DNA of 64,000 nt, taken from assembly GCA_964560875.1 (NCBI GenBank), contig CAZLMW010000021.1:17582-81581 (forward strand), given 5' to 3'. Below are positions 41,886 to 53,427 of the stretch, in pieces (the stretch's first letter is position 1; each line of letters starts with the position of its first letter). The notes below the pieces were generated by a model. The model did no database searches. It saw nothing but the letters and a program-made list of their open reading frames with translations, and was not told the DNA's origin. This DNA comes from CAZLMW01 sp964560875. GTDB lineage: Bacteria; Myxococcota_A; UBA9042. The position numbers were made by a program, and so were the translations under genes.

Positions 41886-44800
41886 GGATCCGCTTCGCGC
41901 CGTTCTTTATGGCTGTTGCGCCTGCCGTGACGAGCGCACTGTTGGTTGTCGGCCTGGCCGCATGTGATGGGTTCCCCTCCACTGGCGTCGCATCCCTGCC
42001 CGAATGTGGCGGCCGGGAGAGTTGCCCATGCAAGGCGCAAGATGACCAGAAGGGCGCGCTTACCGTCGCTATTGAAAAAGAGTACTCGGTCGCGCTCGAA
42101 GACAAGTTGGTCAGCAAGTGCAAAGAGGGACTGATCTGCGATGCCTTCACGAGCACCTGCCGCAACAAAGTCACGTGTGACCACCAGACCTGCGTCAAAC
42201 ACCAGCTATGCAGCAACACCGGCCTGCAGGGAGACGCCGAATGCATCGGCGCGTGCGAAGAAGGCTACGCTTGGGACGTAAAGGCAGGGCGGTGCAAGGA
42301 GCGCGAGCACACGTGCATGCCGAATGTCTCCGGCTCGATCGCTGCACAGTGCGAACAGTCCAAACGACTTTGCATCAAGCCGCGCAACGGCAAGGCGGCT
42401 TTCTGTGGCGGGTGTATTTCCGGCATGGTCGAGGAAGGCGGCGAGTGCCGCGTGGCGAAGACATGCAAGGAGATCAAGGACGGCTGCGCCAAACTTGGCC
42501 GCCGGTGCCTGGAAGGCGGCAACAACGAAGACGCAAGCTGCGACCCGACTTGCCCCGATACATCGACGCCCGGAGCGGGCAATCGGTGCGAGTGCCCTGA
42601 GTTCATGGCCTTGAACAAGGGGACATTCACGTGCGAGTGGGTGGATCGTTGTCCCGGATTCCCAAAACCGCCCGGACTGGCGAAAGGCGCGACAATCCCG
42701 GTGACGTCGTGTCAAGCCGACGAATACTGTGTCAAGGCGAAGGGCAACGTCGCCGCATACTGCGCAAAGGACTGCGGAACGGCCGCGATGTGGAGCCCGA
42801 CCGAGCAACAATGCCTCATTTGTCCGACCTGCACGGGCCCTGGTCTGACCGGCAAGCGGCTCCTCACCGAACTGCAGGATGCATGTCTATGTGAGACCAA
42901 GAAGGACTTCTTCTTCACTTTCTCCGGTTCGGTCGGCGCTCGTCCTTGTGACGAAGACAAGGACGGATGGGTCCGGTCAACGGCGCGCGGCATCATCGAG
43001 TCTTCGGATGCTGTGCTTCGGCAAAACGCGCGTTGTGTCCTTCGGTCGATAACGCACGTGCTGTTGAAGAATGATCCTGGCGGACGATATTCGCACCCCT
43101 CGACAAAGGCGATCAAGCTGGACGCCCCACTGCCCTTGTATGAGAGCGTTCGTAACGACAAACAAGACCTTCTCTTCGCCGAGCTTGTGACGGACGGGCT
43201 AGATAAGGGCTTTGGCACAGCCATCAACACCGCGTGGACCGCCCCGGGTAAAGCGCCAATCCAGGCAGCTCACATCAACTCATTCACCCGCCTCTGCCAC
43301 CAGCCAGCCAGCGACTACAACGACAATGGTATCGCCGACGTCAGCGAATGGCAGACCATGCAGTTGCCGGGTGCGGACAGCACAGTCAAGCAATACACGC
43401 GGTACAGCTACTTTGCCGAGCTGTTCACGGGTGAATTCGGCACGGTCGAATGGGAGGATATACTCAAGAAGGACAAGATAAAGACGGTGGTGAAAGACGG
43501 GGAAGATACGTCGACGTTCAAGGGGGAGCCAGGGCCAGCGCAATATCCGGACAAGTCGCACTCGCCCAAGCTCGTCCAGGGCGTGTATCAAATCGCCGAA
43601 AGGCCCAGGAAGACCTACTTCAAGGGGGAGTGGTACCCCAAGGACGAGCAAGCCGGAACCAAGTGGCAAGAATGCGCACGGCGTCGCGACGGTCGCTTTG
43701 GCGAACTGAGCAAGAAGACGAGCATGGACTTTGCGGCGGACATGGTTGCCGACTTGGAGTTGACCCCCCTGGTCGACGGAAAGCCCGCCCAGGGGGATAA
43801 CCGGTGGGCTGGAATGGGACACCACAGCCAATTCAAGTGTGTCCACGTCGTCGCCTCCCCACAATCAAACGTCGGCAACGAGGTGTCGGTGGCGAAGGAC
43901 GACCGCTTTCGCATGGTCAAGTGCGCGCGCTCGGAGGGTGGGACCAAGCTGGGCGAGTGCAAGCTCAACGGTGAGCGCGCGATCGGCCAGGTGCGCTGGG
44001 CCTCCGTCCAGTTCAAGCCGCAGCACACCACATACGGTAAGAAGCCATACTACGGCTACGAATCGCCCGTCGATGGCACAATCAAGGACAACTACGTCGC
44101 CGGCTGCATCGATGAGTGCGCCGAGCTGCGACGCGCGTCCATCGCGAGGAAGGACGCCGCACAGGAAAGCAAGAACAACGGCACCACCACGAATTTCACG
44201 GCGCTGCGGCCAAAGTGGTTTGGCATGTGCGGCCTCTCCAGCGCGCACAGCACGGGCATCGCTTGCAAGGCTTCAACGATGGGCGCCATCGTATGCGGAG
44301 AAACGTGCGGCGACGGAGTCAACAATGTTAGTCCGAAAGAGCCCGTAGACAAGGCCGAGGACAATCCCAGCGGGCAATGCGACGGCGATGGCGATTGCAA
44401 GGCGCTCGAAAAAGCGTGTCGAACGGAAACCGGCTACCCGTACTGCTACTCCGAGGAGCTGAACGGCAAGCTCGATGGCTGCGATGGGGTAGACGAGGAC
44501 TGTGACGGGATCACGGATGAGGACGCCAATACCGTGCCGGGCACGTTGAGCAACGCATCGGTCGTCAAGAAGAAGCCGAAGCAGGCAGCAGGGGCCGTGG
44601 GATGGAAAGTCGGCGAAAAATGCACGATCACCAAGCACCCTATCGCTGACGGAGGTGGCGACCTATTGGGACCGTGCGCGGGCGCGAACAACGGTGTTGT
44701 CCAATGTGCGACCGACGTTCAAGAATCCGCGAACACAAACCTGAAGTGCGTCTCCATCGTGCCGCCTCCCAAAACCGAAGTCTGCAACAATGTGGATGAC

Positions 44801-46189
44801 GATTGCGACGGCGAGACCGATGAAGGAGTCACAAAGGTTGAACTGTTGCCGCTGGTCGTCGAAACGAAGAGCACCGGGCAGCCGCAAACGAAGCTGAAGT
44901 CCTACGAAATAGGGATAAAATGCCTCTTCAATACCTCTGCTAAACCCGGCTTGGGGGTCTGCAAAGACTCGCTTACGACGCAATGCTTGGGCGGACAGTC
45001 GGTTTGCGCCCCGATCGCGCCCCCGTCGAAGGACGTTTGCAACTTCAAAGACGACGACTGCGACGGCATTACCGACGAAGGTTCCGGCCCAACCGGGCTG
45101 CCGGGTTCGGCGTGCGAATGTGAGATTCGGCCGGTCGTCAAGGCCAAGGGCGTGAAAGATCTGAACAACGGGGACTATCTGCCCAATCACCTCAAAGCCA
45201 AAATAGAAGCCGGAGTATTTCAGACGGTTGGTGCCAATGACGAGATCACGTGGGAGTTCAAGCTCTCGTTCACTGAGTCCAGCACGGGCGGACCCAACCT
45301 GGTTTTCGGATTGGATGCGAATCTCTGGGCGTACGACAACTTCACCACACTGAAGAATGAGACCAGCTACCCGCTAGACAAGCTGCCGCCTTCTTGGACC
45401 GTGCCTGGCAAGTGGCAAGACTTGAAACCGATGGCCAGCCTCCCAACACGCGTTGATTGCAGGCAAATGCTCCAGGATACGTTCGGCGCCAAACCGGAGA
45501 GTCAACTCCCCAAGGCACCCGACGACAAGAACACCGTTGTCAAAAAGGCGGCCCTTGCACCAGACCTGTTGCCGCTTCCTAAGGATGCGAAGCTACAATT
45601 GAGCCAGGGATTCAAGCAGCAACATGTGACTGTCCAAGGAAAGACGTTGACATTCAAGGCGAAGTTCAAGGCGAATCCAAACATAAACGGGCGGCTCATG
45701 CAGCTCTTCGCCAGCGCCACCAGCACGACGACATTGCGCAATCCCTATTTCGACAGCAACGGCTTCACTCCGAATCCGTCGGTCACGACTGCGATGTGTG
45801 CGGACAAGACGGCCGTCGGCCTCTATCCACACAACACCAAGTATCGTCGCTACCGCTATGGGCATACCAAGTGGGCCAGTGGCACGACGACCTGGAATTA
45901 CAATGGCGGTTGGGACGCGAACACCTACGAATGGAGGGTCATGAAGGACCTGTTGAATGCTAACGGTCCCCTGTACGGCGGCAAGTGCGGCGTTGGTAGC
46001 AGCACAACGGTCACGTTCGAGGGCAACAACCCGGCCACACCGACAACTCCGTCGGTAGGCGCCGCCAAGCTCCTCGCGGGAGCGATCGTGTCGACGATGG
46101 GGCTCTCGACCACGGACAACTTCCAGAAGCGTCCATTTGTCCAACTGAACCTGCGCATTCCGGCCAAGATCGTGAAGAAGACGCCATGA
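41882..46189 (+). CDS. Giant lipoprotein with three MopE-type metal-binding motifs
   Basis: 1435 residues. The signal is TSALLVVGLAAC. Residues ~45-370 are cysteine-rich, EGF-like (CKEGLICDAFTSTC, CIGACEEGYAWD). The middle (~375-860) has no known domain. Three copies of the motif that in MopE and relatives is described as putative copper/metal-binding occur between ~870 and 1070: CDGVDEDCDGITDED, CNNVDDDCDGETDEG and CNFKDDDCDGITDEG. The last ~360 residues are beta-rich and of unknown fold. It starts inside the stop of the preceding gene and its stop overlaps the next start, both 4-base ATGA-type overlaps, so it is tightly coupled. Likely a surface-exposed component acting with its neighbours. 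Confidence 0.85.
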
Positions 46190-49100
46190 TGAACCACCGA
46201 TTCGAAAGGACCCGCAATGGCGCTGCGCTGGTGATTCTGCTCGGGGTGGTTCTATATGGGTGCGGGTCCGATGAACCCGACGAAAAGAAAGGCGCCGACG
46301 TATCATTTGGCGTGGGCGTCGACGATGCCGGGGTCGCCGTTGGTGCGACCGGCGCCACCCTGGGCAACAACGCTGGCGTCGTGGTCACCATTGCGGCTGG
46401 CGTGCTGCCCGACCATGTCAAGGTGCTGATTCGCGAGTCCGAGTACAGCGCGTCGCAGCTCCTCTCAAAGCACCCTGGGCACGACATTTCCAGCCGACTC
46501 TGGGCGATTGACCCGCTCGATGCGCCTCTGGCGGCAAGCGTGACAGTCATGTTGCCGACCACTCTCGGCGCGGTCGCACCGTTCAAGCCGATCTGGAAGG
46601 GCAAAGGTTGGCTGACGTCGGACTCGGTCGACTCGTCCCAGTTCCTCGAAGGCACCCCCACCGGAGAGAACCAGTTCGTCCGCTTCAACACCTATGACTT
46701 TGGCATGTTCGCCGTGTTGACACCGGTCACCCCGCCCAAGTGCGCCGACGGCGACAACGTTTGCTCGCCCGGTTGTTCGGCGACAAACGACAGCGACTGC
46801 TGCGCCAATGGCAAAGCTGTGTTCGGTCAGCCGACGGCCAATCGCACCGTCGACAACCGCGCGGGCGGCGTGACCGCGATTGCGCACGGCGATGTCACCG
46901 GCGACGGAAAGACGGACATTGTTGCTGCCCTTGGCGTCGCTCGCCGAATCGCATTCTACCCGGGCAAAGGTCTTGGCGAGTTCGATTCGTCCAAGCTCGT
47001 CGCCACTGAAACCGCGGCGGACGCCATCGCCGTTGCCGATGTCGTTGGCGATGGCCACCTGGATGTCGTGGCGGCCGTTGAGGGGCGGGGAATAGTCGGT
47101 TACCGCAACACCGGCAAAGGGGTTTTCGCGCGCGAAGTGATGTTGGCGGCGGCGGTCGACGCGGAGAATATGGCTGTCGCCGATCTTGACGGTGACGGCC
47201 GCGTGGACCTGCTCTTCAACGACGGCCGGCATGCGCGATACGCCCGCGGCCTGAAGGGTGGCGCCGGATTCGGCGCAGCCACCACCATCTGGAAGGGCTC
47301 TCTTGCCGCTGCCAATGTTGCCGTAGCGTTCGCGACCGCGGATCTCGATGGCGACGGCGACCGCGATGTGGTCATGAGCCGCTACGCTTTGCTTGGCACC
47401 GGAAGCACCGTCGCCTACAGCTTGGTCGACAAGAGCGGAATGCCCGGAAAGCCCGTGGTGACCGACCACCGGACGGGGCGTGTCGCCGGCTTGGCGATCG
47501 GCGATATCGACGGCGACAAGCGCGCCGATCTCGTTGCTGTCGATTCGGCCGCAGATCGGGTGCTTTGGTACGCCGGTAAGGCCAGCGATGATGGTGATGG
47601 CAGCGGATTCGGCGGTTTCAAGACCGGCGACGACTTGGTGGCCGAAGCCATCGACGGGCGGTCGGTCGCGGTCGCCAACTGGGATGCCGACAGCGCCGCC
47701 GAGGTCATCGTCGGCGTGGTCAGCAACAGTTTCCAGGGGGCGTATCTGTTCAAGAAGGCCAAGAACGGCTTCGATAAGTATGTCGCGGCGTCCGTGCCCA
47801 GCGGCATTGGACATGTCGTCGTAGCAGATTTCAGCGAGGATGGGCGCACGGACATCGCGTGGGCATCAGTGAACGGCCGCGTCGGCCTCGTGGTGCAGAA
47901 TACGACCTGCTCGTGCGAGACCACCGGGGATTGTCCCGCGACGTACGATCCGGGCTGCGCGTCGGCGAAGTGCGTGAACAACAAGTGCGTTGTGACGCCA
48001 AAGAGCGGGTCGGGGTGCTGCGCCTCCGCCAGCGAATGCAAGGACAACGATGTGTGCACCGCTGCCCCGCAGTGCCTCGGATTCAAGTGCCACTTCCCCG
48101 CGATCGGCGGCTGCTGCACGAGCGCATCGGATTGCCCCGACGATGGCAAGACGTGCACGAGCACGGCGTGCACATCCAACAAGTGCAAAACCTCGCCGAT
48201 CGCTGGCTGCTGCTCGGATGACACCGAGTGCGTCGACGGCAACGTGTGTAGCAAGGACATCTGCAAGGCCAATACGTGTGACCACGAGCCGATCGCCGGC
48301 TGCTGCAGCAAACACCAGGACTGCGTTGACCCCGGGATGTGCTACAGCGGCCTTTGTTCAGGAAGCAATGAATGCGCCTACGGACCCATGGCAACCGCCG
48401 CCTGTGTTGCGGGAGGCTACTGCTCAGGCTTGGTGGGCTGCGAGCAGAAGTGCGCTGACGGTGACGGTAAGGGCGTCTGTACCTGCCGCGACGGATTCAA
48501 GTCCACGCGACTTGACGGAGCCGCGAGTTGGCTTCAGCAACCCTTTCATACCGACACGCGACGTGCGGCGGTTTCCATGCTGCAAACGACCTGCGGCGCA
48601 TACAAGGCGCAGGTCGACAGCGGCGGCAAGACAAAGGCACTGGCTACGGCTCTCGGCGCGTCGTCCTGCGCCGGCGCTCTCAAGCAGTGCGATGGTAGCG
48701 TGCGCGGCTGTGCGACGCCCCCCGACAAGTCGGTTCTTTCGGGGCGCACGGCCTCTTGGCGCTGGCGCATCGATGGCAAGACGTCGTGGACGCTGACGAC
48801 CACGGTCGAAAAACACGTGGCCGGTGCGGCCGGCCGTTGCATCAATATTCTGACGCGCGGCTCGAGTACCCACGTGGTCCGCTCGGACTGGGTCTCGGCG
48901 ACGGCGGCGGAGAGCTGGCTAACCCGTCAGACCCCGCCGGTGCTGGCGGACCTCAAGGCCGATGGCAAGTTGGACTACATCGGTCGCTGCGGCGAGACGT
49001 CGTTCATTGGACACGACGTATTCACGAAGCCTGAGACGAACCTCGAAGAACTCAAAATCGGACTCGCCAAGCCCAAGGCGACCGACGTCTGGCGCCTCAA

Positions 49101-52100
49101 GGTGTGGGACCAGGACTACATCGCCGGTGACGAGGTCTGGCTGTTCACCAACGAGCCGTCGGCGCAGAAACTGCATTGGACCAAGAATGGTCTGAAGGCC
49201 ACCAAGTCCGCCGTACAGGCTTGGGATGGCGTCGCAATTCAGCTCAATGGGGATGGCCGGCCAGATCTGGTGTTGGCGTCCAAGGCAGGCGGGTTGACGC
49301 TGCGCGTAACCACCGAGGAGAACGTCGGCGTGTTCGCGCCGACGAAGGCTCCAAAGAACACTTGGCACAAGTTGGTCAGCGGCCGCATCAACGCCGACAA
49401 GACGCAGGACATCCTCGCTTTCGATTCGCAGGGCAGCGGAACAATCGCGTGGTTCGCCAACAACGGCGACGGAACACTCACGCAGCAATCTGTTGACAAC
49501 AGCAACAACAAGGGCGTGAAGTCGGTCGATCTCGGGGACATCAACGCCGACGGGCATCTCGATGTCGTCATCGCGGAGGAGACCGACGTCTACGTCATGC
49601 TCAATGACGGCAAGGGAGTGTTCAAGGCCCGCCAGCCGCTGGCTCCCAAGCTCGATTCGGCGGCGTCTGCCCTGATCAAGAAGGCCGCGTTCGATGACGT
49701 CGATGTCAGCGACGTGGACGATGACGGTGACCAGGACGTCCAACTTCGTCACGCGGGAATGAACAAGGATCAGCCATTCCCGTTCACCGTGCTCGAAAAC
49801 CTCGGCGCCTGCTGCAACTCCGACGCGGACTGCCCGTCGACGGCCTGCCTGGTCGGCGAATGTGCTGTCGGCAAGTGCAGCTACAAGGCGGTTGATGCCG
49901 ACGGGGATGGCGCCGCCGCTACGACGTGCGGCGGCGGCGACTGCAACGACAAAGACGCGAAGATCCATCCGGGTGCCAATGATCTTCCGGGCGACACGCT
50001 CGACAACGACTGCGACGGCGTTACGGACGAAGGTTATTGCGCACAGACGTCCGACTGCACTGAGGCCAAGGGCGAGTGCATCGAGGCGTTCACATGCAAA
50101 CCGAACGTGCTGCCGGGTTGCGTGCCCACGGTCAAGGTCGGCCATGAGTGCGGCGCCGATCCAAAGTCGTGCACACTCGGCCGATGCAGCGTCGAAGCGA
50201 CGTGCGTCAAGACGGCCGGCAAATGCTACGACGACAACAAGTGTGTGATATCGAAGTGCAGCGCTGGCAAGTGCACCTACACGCCGACGAACCCGACAGG
50301 AGGCTGTTCGGACGGCACAGCCTGTACCAACCAGGACAGCTGCAGCCAAGGGGCCTGCAAGGGCAAATCCGTCGCGCCCAAACCGATCGGCTGCGCTCCG
50401 TTTCTCAACGCCCACCTGGCGCTGCATCTGCAAGCCGCTGGCGCCGCCCAGTTGGCGGGACCAGGCGGAGTCGTAACTCAGTGGCCGTCGCTTTCTACCC
50501 CGAACAAGTTCTATCCCGCGGCGAAGTTTGAGCTGCTATCGAAGGGCGCCGCGCCTGCCGGGCTCGCCACAGTCATTGCCAAGAGCCACCAGGGCGTGGA
50601 CTTCGCCCACGCGAGCGGCATGTCGGCGCAGGTGAAGGTCGACCCAAACGTCAACAACTGGGGCACGACCCTGGTGATGGTCCTGCGGGCCGGCCCGTCA
50701 GAGTCGGGCGGTATCCTGGTCAACCACGAGTCGGCGACCAGCCAGGAGTCCTACCAGAACGGTTACGGTTGGGGCTTGCGGCAGGACGGCACAGGCAATC
50801 TGACGGCGTACGGTTACAGCATCGGAGTCGACAACAAGGTGTACCCGGCGATGAAGACGGACCCACCGATCAAACTCGAGAACGGCAACAGCTACATCGT
50901 GACACTGCGATTCAAGAGTCCATCGGTGTCCTTGGTGGTGCGTGGTATGGACAACAAGATTCGCACGGCATTTGCCGGCTCGTACTCTACGACGGTGTAC
51001 AAGGGCGCGATGCAGATCGGCGGCAGTGGCAAAGCAGGCAGCCGCAGCCGAGCCGTGATCGGCGAAGTGCTGTTCTACGACCGACCGCTGAGCGACGAGC
51101 AGATCAAGCAGATGTCGATCCGGACCGGGGCGAATTGGGGTTTCCCTGACGCCTGCCACGTCAGCGGCGGCAAGCCGAAGTGCTCGGACACGGACCCCTG
51201 CACGGCCGATCAATGTGATCCGTACACGGGCAAATGTTCCTTCCCGAAAGTCGCCGGCAAGCCGTGCGCATCGGACAACAACAAGTGCACAGCCGATGTT
51301 TGCAAAGTAGGCACGTGCTACGGCGCGGTCAACTGCGACGACGGCAACGCTTGCACCGCCGACGCGTGCGACAAGGCAACCGGCTGCACCAACAAATCGA
51401 TCGAGGGCAACCCCTGCGACGACGGCAACAAGTGCACACTGCACGACAAATGCGCTCATTCAAAGTGCGTTGCCGGCAAGCAAAAGGACTGCGACGACGG
51501 CAATCCCTGTACGTGGAACTTCTGCAATTTCGGCAACTGCAGCAACTCCTGGAAAAACAACACCGCGTGCGACGACGGCGACAAGTGCACCGACAACGAC
51601 CGGTGCCAAATCGGAACCTGCCAAGGGACACCGAAGAGCTGCGGCTCGCCGAAGAGCCACAAGACACTGACGTTCGACGGCGACGCGAAGAAGGGGCTCA
51701 CGCCAGCACAGGGCAATGTTCACAAGTCTGGCTGGATGCGCCAAGACGGTGTCGAGGTGAGCTGGAATCTGCCCTACACGTATTCGGCCGAGGGCTACAA
51801 CTTCAACAAGGACAGCGATCCGGACAAGGAGTTCTGGTACAAGAACGCCGCATCTGGCAACAAGCTCACAGTTCGGCTGACCGATGACAGCGCGTTTCGG
51901 TTCGTGAGCGTCAAGCTCTCTGGTTGCGCGAACTCGCTGAGTTTCACCGGCCACAAGAAGACCGGCGGAACCGTAGCGTACGCAACCTCAGCACAAGGGA
52001 ATCCTGTCGAACGGAAGATGCCTGCTACGTTCACGAACCTCTCGAAGGTTGTCATCGACGTAAAAAACACCACGAACGCCTCAGGATTTCCCTACACCTG

Positions 52101-53421
52101 CCTGTTTTTCGACGATTTCAAGCTTTCGACCGAATTGGTGGTTCCGGTGTGTCGGGGCACTTACGGGTGCTCGCAACAAACAGGCCAGTGCACCTGGCTG
52201 GACAAGCCGGACGGCGCCCCTTGCGCCCAGAAGACCGCTTGTCCCATCAGCCAGTGCGCGAGCGGCAAGTGCTCCAGCACCAGCTGCGCGTTCCTGGTCA
52301 ACAGCGCCAACGATGCCAGCGATGGCACTTGCGACGCCACGCATTGTTCACTGCGGGAGGCGATCGCCGCAGCCAACCTGACGACGAAGCACGACACGAT
52401 CGCTTTCAGCAAAGACATCCACATCACCCCGTCGAGCGCGCTGCCCCAGGTGACCAAACCGCTGACCATCATCGGCGGCGGCCGGAAGGTCGTGCTCGAT
52501 GGCGGCACGACCCGACGAGTCCTTGAAGCGTCCAGCGATCTGACGCTCAAGGGCGTCACTGTGCAAAACGGTCGAACGGCCGGTGGTAGCACGGCCGGCG
52601 GCATCTACGTGAGCAGCGGCAAGGCTGTCTTCGAGGATGTCATGTTCCTCAACAATACCGCCGGACTGCGAGGGGGAGCCTTGCACACGAAGGGGCAGCT
52701 TACCGTGACGCGATGCACCTTCAAGGGCAACACGGTGACCGACAGCAATGGCACGACGGGCGGCGCAGTATTCGTCGAGGGCACGACGACCATCACAAGT
52801 TCGACATTCGAGGCCAACACGGCGACAGTTTATGGGGGCGCTCTCGTCGTGTGGGGTTCGAGCCAGAGCGTCACGGTTCGGGGCTGCAGCTTCCTCAGCA
52901 ACAAGGCGAAGACGGGCGGAGCGTTCGTCAGTTGGGGCACAGTGACGTTCGTGAATACGACCTTCTACGACAACACGGCGACGGACGACGGCGGCGCGAT
53001 CAACAACGCAGGCACCGTCTCATTGATGAACTGCACCGTTGACCGCAACTCGAGTCCCGGTTTCTCGGGTCTGGCTACCAGCGGAACCGCGCACCTGTTC
53101 AACACCATCTTCAGCAAGTACTCGTGGAACAGTTCGAAACTTTGCGGCGCTAATGGCAATGGCAAAATCGCCAGTTCTGTCAAAAATCTCGTCTACGACG
53201 GGACGTGCGGGGCCGCACTCACAGGCAGTCCGGGGCTCGGCAAGCTCGGCCACCATGGCGGTCATACCAAGACCGTGGTCCCCAGCATCACCTCGGCGGC
53301 GATTGGAGCCGGGGACGCAGCGACGTGCGCAGGCGCCTTGGTCAACAAGGTTGATCAACGTGGCGTGGCGCGACCGCAGGGGAAGGGGTGTGACATCGGT
53401 GCGGTCGAGGTCAAGTTCTAG
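46186..53421 (+). CDS. Giant lipoprotein: FG-GAP propellers, cysteine repeats, lectin-like and beta-helix domains
   Basis: 2411 residues. Signal VVLYGCGSD; a second ATG at 46189 is equally possible. A beta domain (~30-180) is followed by seven FG-GAP/VCBS-type repeats (~220-560: DVTGDGKTDIV, DVVGDGHLDVV, DLDGDGRVDLL, DLDGDGDRDVV and others), enough for one seven-bladed integrin-like propeller with Ca2+ loops. Cysteine repeats, a second FG-GAP group (~950-1190) and a MopE motif (CNDKDAKIHPGA...DNDCDGVTDEG, ~1265-1285) come next. Then follow a LamG-like region (~1400-1650), CDDGDKCT repeats (~1660-1820), a beta-sandwich (~1825-1985) and a CSLREAI-type right-handed beta-helix to the end. The build suggests adhesion. 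The next gene follows after 6 bases. Confidence 0.88.
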   Translation: MMNHRFERTRNGAALVILLGVVLYGCGSDEPDEKKGADVSFGVGVDDAGVAVGATGATLGNNAGVVVTIAAGVLPDHVKVLIRESEYSASQLLSKHPGHDISSRLWAIDPLDAPLAASVTVMLPTTLGAVAPFKPIWKGKGWLTSDSVDSSQFLEGTPTGENQFVRFNTYDFGMFAVLTPVTPPKCADGDNVCSPGCSATNDSDCCANGKAVFGQPTANRTVDNRAGGVTAIAHGDVTGDGKTDIVAALGVARRIAFYPGKGLGEFDSSKLVATETAADAIAVADVVGDGHLDVVAAVEGRGIVGYRNTGKGVFAREVMLAAAVDAENMAVADLDGDGRVDLLFNDGRHARYARGLKGGAGFGAATTIWKGSLAAANVAVAFATADLDGDGDRDVVMSRYALLGTGSTVAYSLVDKSGMPGKPVVTDHRTGRVAGLAIGDIDGDKRADLVAVDSAADRVLWYAGKASDDGDGSGFGGFKTGDDLVAEAIDGRSVAVANWDADSAAEVIVGVVSNSFQGAYLFKKAKNGFDKYVAASVPSGIGHVVVADFSEDGRTDIAWASVNGRVGLVVQNTTCSCETTGDCPATYDPGCASAKCVNNKCVVTPKSGSGCCASASECKDNDVCTAAPQCLGFKCHFPAIGGCCTSASDCPDDGKTCTSTACTSNKCKTSPIAGCCSDDTECVDGNVCSKDICKANTCDHEPIAGCCSKHQDCVDPGMCYSGLCSGSNECAYGPMATAACVAGGYCSGLVGCEQKCADGDGKGVCTCRDGFKSTRLDGAASWLQQPFHTDTRRAAVSMLQTTCGAYKAQVDSGGKTKALATALGASSCAGALKQCDGSVRGCATPPDKSVLSGRTASWRWRIDGKTSWTLTTTVEKHVAGAAGRCINILTRGSSTHVVRSDWVSATAAESWLTRQTPPVLADLKADGKLDYIGRCGETSFIGHDVFTKPETNLEELKIGLAKPKATDVWRLKVWDQDYIAGDEVWLFTNEPSAQKLHWTKNGLKATKSAVQAWDGVAIQLNGDGRPDLVLASKAGGLTLRVTTEENVGVFAPTKAPKNTWHKLVSGRINADKTQDILAFDSQGSGTIAWFANNGDGTLTQQSVDNSNNKGVKSVDLGDINADGHLDVVIAEETDVYVMLNDGKGVFKARQPLAPKLDSAASALIKKAAFDDVDVSDVDDDGDQDVQLRHAGMNKDQPFPFTVLENLGACCNSDADCPSTACLVGECAVGKCSYKAVDADGDGAAATTCGGGDCNDKDAKIHPGANDLPGDTLDNDCDGVTDEGYCAQTSDCTEAKGECIEAFTCKPNVLPGCVPTVKVGHECGADPKSCTLGRCSVEATCVKTAGKCYDDNKCVISKCSAGKCTYTPTNPTGGCSDGTACTNQDSCSQGACKGKSVAPKPIGCAPFLNAHLALHLQAAGAAQLAGPGGVVTQWPSLSTPNKFYPAAKFELLSKGAAPAGLATVIAKSHQGVDFAHASGMSAQVKVDPNVNNWGTTLVMVLRAGPSESGGILVNHESATSQESYQNGYGWGLRQDGTGNLTAYGYSIGVDNKVYPAMKTDPPIKLENGNSYIVTLRFKSPSVSLVVRGMDNKIRTAFAGSYSTTVYKGAMQIGGSGKAGSRSRAVIGEVLFYDRPLSDEQIKQMSIRTGANWGFPDACHVSGGKPKCSDTDPCTADQCDPYTGKCSFPKVAGKPCASDNNKCTADVCKVGTCYGAVNCDDGNACTADACDKATGCTNKSIEGNPCDDGNKCTLHDKCAHSKCVAGKQKDCDDGNPCTWNFCNFGNCSNSWKNNTACDDGDKCTDNDRCQIGTCQGTPKSCGSPKSHKTLTFDGDAKKGLTPAQGNVHKSGWMRQDGVEVSWNLPYTYSAEGYNFNKDSDPDKEFWYKNAASGNKLTVRLTDDSAFRFVSVKLSGCANSLSFTGHKKTGGTVAYATSAQGNPVERKMPATFTNLSKVVIDVKNTTNASGFPYTCLFFDDFKLSTELVVPVCRGTYGCSQQTGQCTWLDKPDGAPCAQKTACPISQCASGKCSSTSCAFLVNSANDASDGTCDATHCSLREAIAAANLTTKHDTIAFSKDIHITPSSALPQVTKPLTIIGGGRKVVLDGGTTRRVLEASSDLTLKGVTVQNGRTAGGSTAGGIYVSSGKAVFEDVMFLNNTAGLRGGALHTKGQLTVTRCTFKGNTVTDSNGTTGGAVFVEGTTTITSSTFEANTATVYGGALVVWGSSQSVTVRGCSFLSNKAKTGGAFVSWGTVTFVNTTFYDNTATDDGGAINNAGTVSLMNCTVDRNSSPGFSGLATSGTAHLFNTIFSKYSWNSSKLCGANGNGKIASSVKNLVYDGTCGAALTGSPGLGKLGHHGGHTKTVVPSITSAAIGAGDAATCAGALVNKVDQRGVARPQGKGCDIGAVEVKF

Positions 53422-53427
53422 CCGGTG

